A DNA stretch of 9,325 nt from Desulfobacterales bacterium (GTDB lineage Bacteria; Desulfobacterota; Desulfobacteria; Desulfobacterales; C00003106). The position numbers and the translations under genes were made by a program. Positions 6,592 through 9,325 of the stretch are shown piece after piece (the first letter of the stretch is position 1; each line of letters starts with the position of its first letter). Location: assembly GCA_030613165.1 (NCBI GenBank), contig JAUWMN010000039.1:1-9325 (forward strand), written 5' to 3'. The notes under the pieces were generated by a model, which was given only the letters and a program-made list of their open reading frames with translations, made no database searches and had not been told where the DNA came from.

Positions 6592-7675
6592 TTAATACTT
6601 TCTCCAGGGCTTTGATAAAACGCTCGTTTTCTTCCGGGAGTCCCACAGTCACCCGTATATAGTTGGGATAACCATAAGCGGTCATTGCCCGAATAATCAC
6701 ACCCTGACGAAGCATCTTCTCGTAGACAGATTTTGCATCCATACCTACATCTATTAAAAAGAAATTCGTTTGGGTAGTATAATATCGAATACTTAGCCTG
6801 TCCAACTCCCTGTAAAGATATTGCAAACCGCTGTGTGTAAGGCTTAAAGTCTTTGCGAAAAACTCATCATCACCCAAGGCTGCTAATGCACCTACCTGGG
6901 CCAGGGCATTGGTGTTAAATGGTTGCCGAACACGATTAATAAAACCGGCCATTTCCGTTGACATAACGCCATAGCCGATCCTGAGTCCTGCTAATCCGTA
7001 TGCCTTTGAAAAAGTACGAAGAGCCACCACACTTTTGTCGGAACCAATATAATCAAGGCCTACCGGACAATCACGTTCTTGTACAAATTCTATATACGCC
7101 TCATCTACTGCTACAATAACATCCGAAGGGACCTGTCGCAAAAACCTTTCAAAGACATCTCTTGAGACAATGGTTCCGGTCGGATTGTTTGGGTTGTTGA
7201 TAAAGATCATTCTGGTATCTGAACTAATCCGGTCGGCCATGGACTCGAGATCGTTCTTAAAATCTTTAAGTGGCACTATCTTGTTATGACATCCGGCCGC
7301 CCGTATCAAAAGATCGTACATGAGAAACGATGGAAAAGGCGAAATAACTTCATCCCCCGGCTGAAGATAAGTTCGTATCAAAAGCTCAATAATCTCATTG
7401 GAGCCATTTCCCAACACAATTTGATCCGGGGATACGTTCAACTTCTCCGCGAGACGGTGGATCAAATAATATCCACTTCCGTCCGGGTATCTATGTAGAC
7501 GCGCAAGATGGGCGGTTATTGCCGCAACCGCCTTTGGAGATGGACCTAAGGGGTTTTCGTTTGATGCCAGCTTGATCGAACCCTTGATGCCGTATTCTCT
7601 TTCAAGCTCTTCGAGAGGTTTTCCCGGAGGGTAAGGTTTAATCTCCGCTATATAAGATGGCGCCTGGGGCTTAAT
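6581..7675 (-). CDS. hisC: Histidinol-phosphate aminotransferase, probable AUU start
   Basis: A class II fold-type I PLP aminotransferase that converts imidazole-acetol phosphate to histidinol phosphate in histidine synthesis. From 7675 the protein has 364 residues, a normal length. Family text: IKPYPPGKP (12-20), KLASNENPLGPSP (35-47), HRYPDGSGYYL (61-71), NNPNNPTG (160-167), DEAYIEF (191-197) and SKAYGLAGLRIGYG with the PLP lysine at 224. The frame is closed by TAA 12 nt upstream of the proposed start and contains no ATG or GTG before residue 71, where a TTG would remove the conserved N-terminus. The ATT at 7675-7673 aligns with the usual initiator (MKxxxPxYI) and has AAAGGAG 10 nt upstream. 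Alternatives are a lost base in the six-A run joining an upstream ATG frame, or a sequence error. Confidence 0.93.
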   Translation of the reverse strand: MKPQAPSYIAEIKPYPPGKPLEELEREYGIKGSIKLASNENPLGPSPKAVAAITAHLARLHRYPDGSGYYLIHRLAEKLNVSPDQIVLGNGSNEIIELLIRTYLQPGDEVISPFPSFLMYDLLIRAAGCHNKIVPLKDFKNDLESMADRISSDTRMIFINNPNNPTGTIVSRDVFERFLRQVPSDVIVAVDEAYIEFVQERDCPVGLDYIGSDKSVVALRTFSKAYGLAGLRIGYGVMSTEMAGFINRVRQPFNTNALAQVGALAALGDDEFFAKTLSLTHSGLQYLYRELDRLSIRYYTTQTNFFLIDVGMDAKSVYEKMLRQGVIIRAMTAYGYPNYIRVTVGLPEENERFIKALEKVLNET

Positions 7676-7692
7676 GTCGTTTTTTCTCCTTT
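7673..7692 (-). promoter_or_regulatory. Shine-Dalgarno and ATT start region of hisC
   Basis: AAAGGAG (7692-7686) is followed by 10 nt and then ATT (7675-7673) in the hisC frame. The Shine-Dalgarno is good and correctly oriented, and no other initiator codon lies in frame within range. This site decides the hisC start. Confidence 0.55.
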
Positions 7693-7694
7693 AT

Positions 7695-7773
7695 CAAAGG
7701 TCTTTTTAGGTTTCGCATACCAGAAACATATAATAAAAGTCAAACCTATTGTTGTCCTATTCTGAGACCTTTG
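7695..7773. repeat. Outward-facing ends of the GAGACCTTTG repeat flanking the hisC promoter region
   Basis: CAAAGGTCT at 7695-7703 and AGACCTTTG at 7765-7773 are perfect 9-bp inverted copies. Both match the terminal 9-mer of the element at 5797-5941, but here the ends face away from each other. The arms could pair into a hairpin with a 61-nt loop that includes the candidate promoter. The left arm is short enough to be chance. Confidence 0.4.
7714..7743 (-). promoter_or_regulatory. Possible hisC-cmk promoter
   Basis: TTGACT (7743-7738, 5 of 6) is followed after 18 nt by TATGCG (7719-7714), a weak -10 box. It would start transcription about 30 nt before the ATT of hisC. The -10 is poor, so this is tentative. 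Confidence 0.25.
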
Positions 7774-7862
7774 AAAAACGCGACATTTTGAGCGCTATGC
7801 TTCACTTCGTGCTCGTCAGGCAAGTTGAGCGACGTGAAATCCCGTCGCCGGGGGAAGGCGAT
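7763..7862. repeat. Second, diverged copy of the GAGACCTTTG repeat element
   Basis: Bases 7763-7789 match 26 of 27 with the 5941-end of the element at 5797-5941. Further blocks CGTCAGGCAAG (about 7814-7824) and GGAAGGCGA (7853-7861) are also shared, in the same order but with different spacing. The interior adds a GCGACG/CGTCGC stem (7829-7848). No matching far end is found, so the right boundary is approximate. It fills most of the gap between the OmpA-like lipoprotein gene and hisC. Confidence 0.6.
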
Positions 7863-7876
7863 AATGATCGCTCATA

Positions 7877-8548
7877 TTATTGAGCAACCGGTTTTAGTAG
7901 AATTTCGACGGTCCGGTTTTTTGTACGTACACCCTTGTTTTCCATCTTTAGCGGCCTGTAATGCGCCACCCCTTCCGCGACCAGCCTGTTAGGATCGATT
8001 CCATATCCCCACTGCAAAATCCGTATAACGTTGGTAGCCCGTGCCGTAGACAGCTCCCAATTGGAAGGATATTTCTCCTTGGTTTTCGCGCTCGGAGGAA
8101 GTTCGTCAGTGTGCCCAACGATACGTATTTCCTGATCTCCGGCATTTTTAAGTATCGGAGCAATGCGGGCAAGAAGCTTTCTTCCTTTGCGGGACACCTT
8201 GGCCGAAGCTGATTGAAAGAGAAGTTTTTCCACCAGTTCTACCGTCAGGCAGTTTTCCAACATCTGAATCCGGATCAACTTAGCGTCTATTTCTTCTTGG
8301 AGTTCGGCAATCATCTCCTCCATAGTCTGTTCCTGCATTTCCTTTGCTTCACTCGCTTTTGCACGCACACCCTTCTGCTCATCAAACTCTGCCTTAAGTT
8401 GCTGGTTCTCTTTCTGCAACGCACCGTAATCGCTCTCTAAAGTCTTGTACTGGGAAGTGCTCACGCAACCTATCACGCAAAATAAAGCAAGGAGACATAA
8501 ACAAGAAACTGACCAAAGGCTTCTTCTCAAAAAATCCAATCTATCCAT
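7877..8548 (-). CDS. OmpA/MotB-domain outer-membrane lipoprotein with coiled coil
   Basis: A 223-residue protein from the ATG at 8548, which has GGAGGG just upstream; a TTG at 8560 is open in frame but has no support. A lipoprotein signal peptide ends in the lipobox VIGC, with lipidated Cys28 and no Asp at +2, suggesting an outer-membrane location. A charged coiled coil covers about 35-98. An OmpA C-terminal peptidoglycan-binding domain covers about 105-220, with LLFQSASAKVS, GHTDELPP (145-152), SNWELSTARA and the closing NRTVEILL. It probably tethers the outer membrane to the wall. It is not a clear Pal, because the coiled coil is longer and the domain is more MotB-like. It stands alone, with repeats between it and hisC. 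Confidence 0.9.
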   Translation of the reverse strand: MDRLDFLRRSLWSVSCLCLLALFCVIGCVSTSQYKTLESDYGALQKENQQLKAEFDEQKGVRAKASEAKEMQEQTMEEMIAELQEEIDAKLIRIQMLENCLTVELVEKLLFQSASAKVSRKGRKLLARIAPILKNAGDQEIRIVGHTDELPPSAKTKEKYPSNWELSTARATNVIRILQWGYGIDPNRLVAEGVAHYRPLKMENKGVRTKNRTVEILLKPVAQ

Positions 8549-8590
8549 AACGCCCTCCAAGAGAAAGATACTATAAATTCATATTGTTAA

Positions 8591-8619
8591 TATGTAATAA
8601 CCTCTAAGGTGTAAGTCAA
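8591..8619 (-). promoter_or_regulatory. Possible promoter of the OmpA-like lipoprotein gene
   Basis: TTGACT (8619-8614) and TACATA (8596-8591) are separated by 17 nt on the minus strand. The -35 box is good and the -10 box weak. The leader would be about 40 nt. Confidence 0.3.
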
Positions 8620-8647
8620 GAAATAACTTTGATGGTCTCGTAAAAAG

Positions 8648-8687
8648 TCCCTCCCGCGCCTTTCATGTCTTCATGGCTCAGGAGGGA
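8648..8687. repeat. Imperfect inverted repeat upstream of the lipoprotein gene
   Basis: TCCCTCC (8648-8654) and GGAGGGA (8681-8687) are perfect 7-bp inverted copies around a 26-nt spacer. No T-run follows on either strand, so it does not look like an intrinsic terminator. The preceding GGTCTCGTAAAAAGTC (8634-8649) looks like a repeat end, but no second copy is in the window. The rest of 8561-8714 holds nothing else I can support. Confidence 0.3.
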
Positions 8688-8714
8688 TTCTATTGATCTT
8701 TCTTGTTTCGGCCC

Positions 8715-8743
8715 TTGACATTTTACAAGATTGTGATTAATTT
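8715..8743 (+). promoter_or_regulatory. Possible promoter of the small RNA locus
   Basis: A perfect TTGACA (8715-8720) is followed after 17 nt by TAATTT (8738-8743), a weak -10 (3 of 6). Transcription would start near 8749, exactly at the first hairpin of the candidate RNA. The perfect -35 box and the downstream terminator together make it worth noting. Confidence 0.35.
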
Positions 8744-8748
8744 CACTA

Positions 8749-8835
8749 CAGATAGGTAACGCTATCTGTTTTCCTCCCCATGAGCCCTTCTGAGTTATGA
8801 TTTTCTTCTCAGGGGGGCTCTCTTTGTTTTATTCT
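8749..8835 (+). ncRNA. Candidate small RNA with terminator, no ORF
   Basis: The predicted transcript would open with a hairpin ACAGATAG-GTAACG-CTATCTGT (8748-8769). An unpaired pyrimidine-rich stretch follows, TTTTCCTCCCCAT (8769-8781), and then a strong intrinsic terminator (8782-8833). No open reading frame with a ribosome binding site lies between the candidate promoter and the terminator. The unpaired CCUCCCC could pair with Shine-Dalgarno sequences such as GGAGG. It matches no RNA family I recognise. It could instead be a terminated leader or a leftover end of a lost gene. Confidence 0.4.
8782..8833 (+). terminator. Strong rho-independent terminator
   Basis: GAGCCCTTCTGAG (8782-8794) pairs with CTCAGGGGGGCTC (8808-8820) as a continuous 13-bp stem with two G-U pairs and a 13-nt loop. 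It is followed by the T-rich TCTTTGTTTTATTC. No T-run occurs on the other side, so it acts on the plus strand. No protein-coding gene ends upstream of it on that strand. Confidence 0.75.
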
Positions 8836-8866
8836 TTGATATTTATGTCACGTCTAATGCATTTTC

Positions 8867-8875
8867 TGATATAAT
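8867..8875 (+). promoter_or_regulatory. Extended -10 promoter of the sixA-like gene
   Basis: TGATATAAT holds a perfect TATAAT (8870-8875) preceded by the extended -10 TG (8867-8868). No good -35 box lies 16-18 nt upstream, which is tolerated by extended -10 promoters. The start would be near 8882, giving a leader of about 135 nt before the ATG at 9017. The promoter lies after the terminator at 8782, so the gene is insulated from upstream transcription. Confidence 0.55.
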
Positions 8876-9016
8876 GGATTTTAGAGCCTCTTGCAGAAAC
8901 CCGTTTAAAAATAATCCGTATGGACAAATCCAAACAAAAAACCCTCTACTATCGGCGCAAGTATCGGGGCGTAATCGGAATCGATACCAAGGTCCCGAAT
9001 CAAGGAGGTATGTGCC

Positions 9017-9325
9017 ATGGAAATTTATCTTATGCAGCCTGGGGTGCCGCTTCCAAAAGAGCAAGACCCTGAGCAGGGCCTGAGTCCGGAAGGATCGGAT
9101 CAGATCCGGGCGAGCGGCCGGGCGTTGAAACGCATGGGCATTAGCTTAGACGCCATCGTCTGCAGTCCCAAAAAACGGTCGCAACAGACAGCAGCCATTG
9201 TAGCCGAGGAATTGGGGGTGGGAACTGACAATATAGTAGAAACCGACAAGGTAAAACCGATGGCCCCGGCAGCGGATACCATTAGTTTCCTTAACGGGCT
9301 TTTGAACAAAAACAGCATATTGATT
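9017..9325 (+). CDS. sixA: SixA-like histidine phosphatase superfamily protein, 3' truncated by window edge
   Basis: 103 residues are visible from the ATG at 9017, which has AAGGAGG 8 nt upstream. The text follows the SixA branch of the histidine phosphatase (phosphoglycerate-mutase-like) superfamily: MEIYLMQ, then DPEQGLSPEGSDQI (17-30) and AIVCSPKKRSQQTA (46-59), with the conserved phosphate-binding Arg54. SixA removes phosphate from phosphohistidine, for example in phosphorelay or PTS partners. The signature R-H-G, often Q-H-G in short SixA-like proteins, is here Q7-P8-G9, so the catalytic histidine is replaced by proline (CCT where CAT would give His). It may be inactive or have another role. 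The second half, with the second catalytic His, is outside the window. Confidence 0.85.
   Translation, partial: MEIYLMQPGVPLPKEQDPEQGLSPEGSDQIRASGRALKRMGISLDAIVCSPKKRSQQTAAIVAEELGVGTDNIVETDKVKPMAPAADTISFLNGLLNKNSILI

Noticed and set aside
7829..7848. GCGACG/CGTCGC stem considered as terminator of the lipoprotein gene
   Set aside because: On the minus strand no T-run follows the stem; it is better explained as part of the dispersed repeat.
8749..8835. Candidate RNA considered as a known riboswitch or SRP/6S RNA
   Set aside because: None of the conserved core motifs of those RNAs can be recognised in the sequence.
8843..9064. Minus-strand 73-codon ORF opposite the sixA-like leader
   Set aside because: It has no ribosome binding site or recognisable domain and is antisense to the well-supported plus-strand promoter and gene start.
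8920..9072. 50-codon plus-strand ORF beginning MDKSKQKTLYYRRKY in the leader of the sixA-like gene
   Set aside because: It has no Shine-Dalgarno, overlaps the start of the sixA-like gene in another frame and resembles no family I know. A leader peptide cannot be excluded but is not supported.

Overview
The window reads as chromosomal housekeeping DNA of a Gram-negative bacterium. The outer-membrane-type OmpA-domain lipoprotein, the IHF-type DNA-bending protein and the order hisC-cmk-rpsA-sppA-ihfB suggest a deltaproteobacterium (Desulfobacterota). That placement is inference from gene order and protein style, not from a search. All recognisable genes are on the minus strand except a YciO-like gene and a SixA-like gene cut by the right edge.

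Layout from left to right: the first 15 codons of guaA (45-1, minus) follow guaB (1559-96, minus) by 50 nt, so the left edge is a guaBA purine operon with a good sigma70-type promoter at 1665-1692. A 340-nt gap holds short-unit repeats and then a plus-strand YciO/TsaC-family gene (1900-2508). This gene converges, with a 2-nt gap, on a minus-strand translation and nucleotide block: hisC (7675-6581), cmk (6591-5884, overlapping hisC), rpsA (5642-3735), sppA (3733-2819) and ihfB (2795-2511). Right of hisC lie an OmpA/MotB-domain lipoprotein (8548-7877, minus), a 456-nt gap with a strong plus-strand terminator and a possible small RNA, and the start of a SixA-like histidine phosphatase gene (9017 onward, plus).

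Most of what is unusual concerns repeats. A near-palindromic 145-bp element (5797-5941) supplies the last 18 codons and the stop of cmk, and its terminal sequence recurs at 7763. A second, TA-flanked 55-bp inverted-repeat element (5738-5792) abuts it, and one end of that element recurs at 1583. Heptad (ATGACNN) and octad (GTCRAGTR-like) tracts lie before the yciO-like gene and across the sppA stop codon.

Three gene-level oddities stand out. hisC has no ATG, GTG or TTG at its proper start, and the family alignment places its first codon on ATT. The SixA-like protein has Q-P-G where the family has R/Q-H-G, so the catalytic histidine is absent. The YciO-like protein lacks the S-A-N motif of true threonylcarbamoyl-AMP synthases. 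I see no clearly new defence or metabolic system; the best candidates for new biology are the small RNA locus near 8749-8835, the AUU-start hisC and the repeat-derived protein tails.
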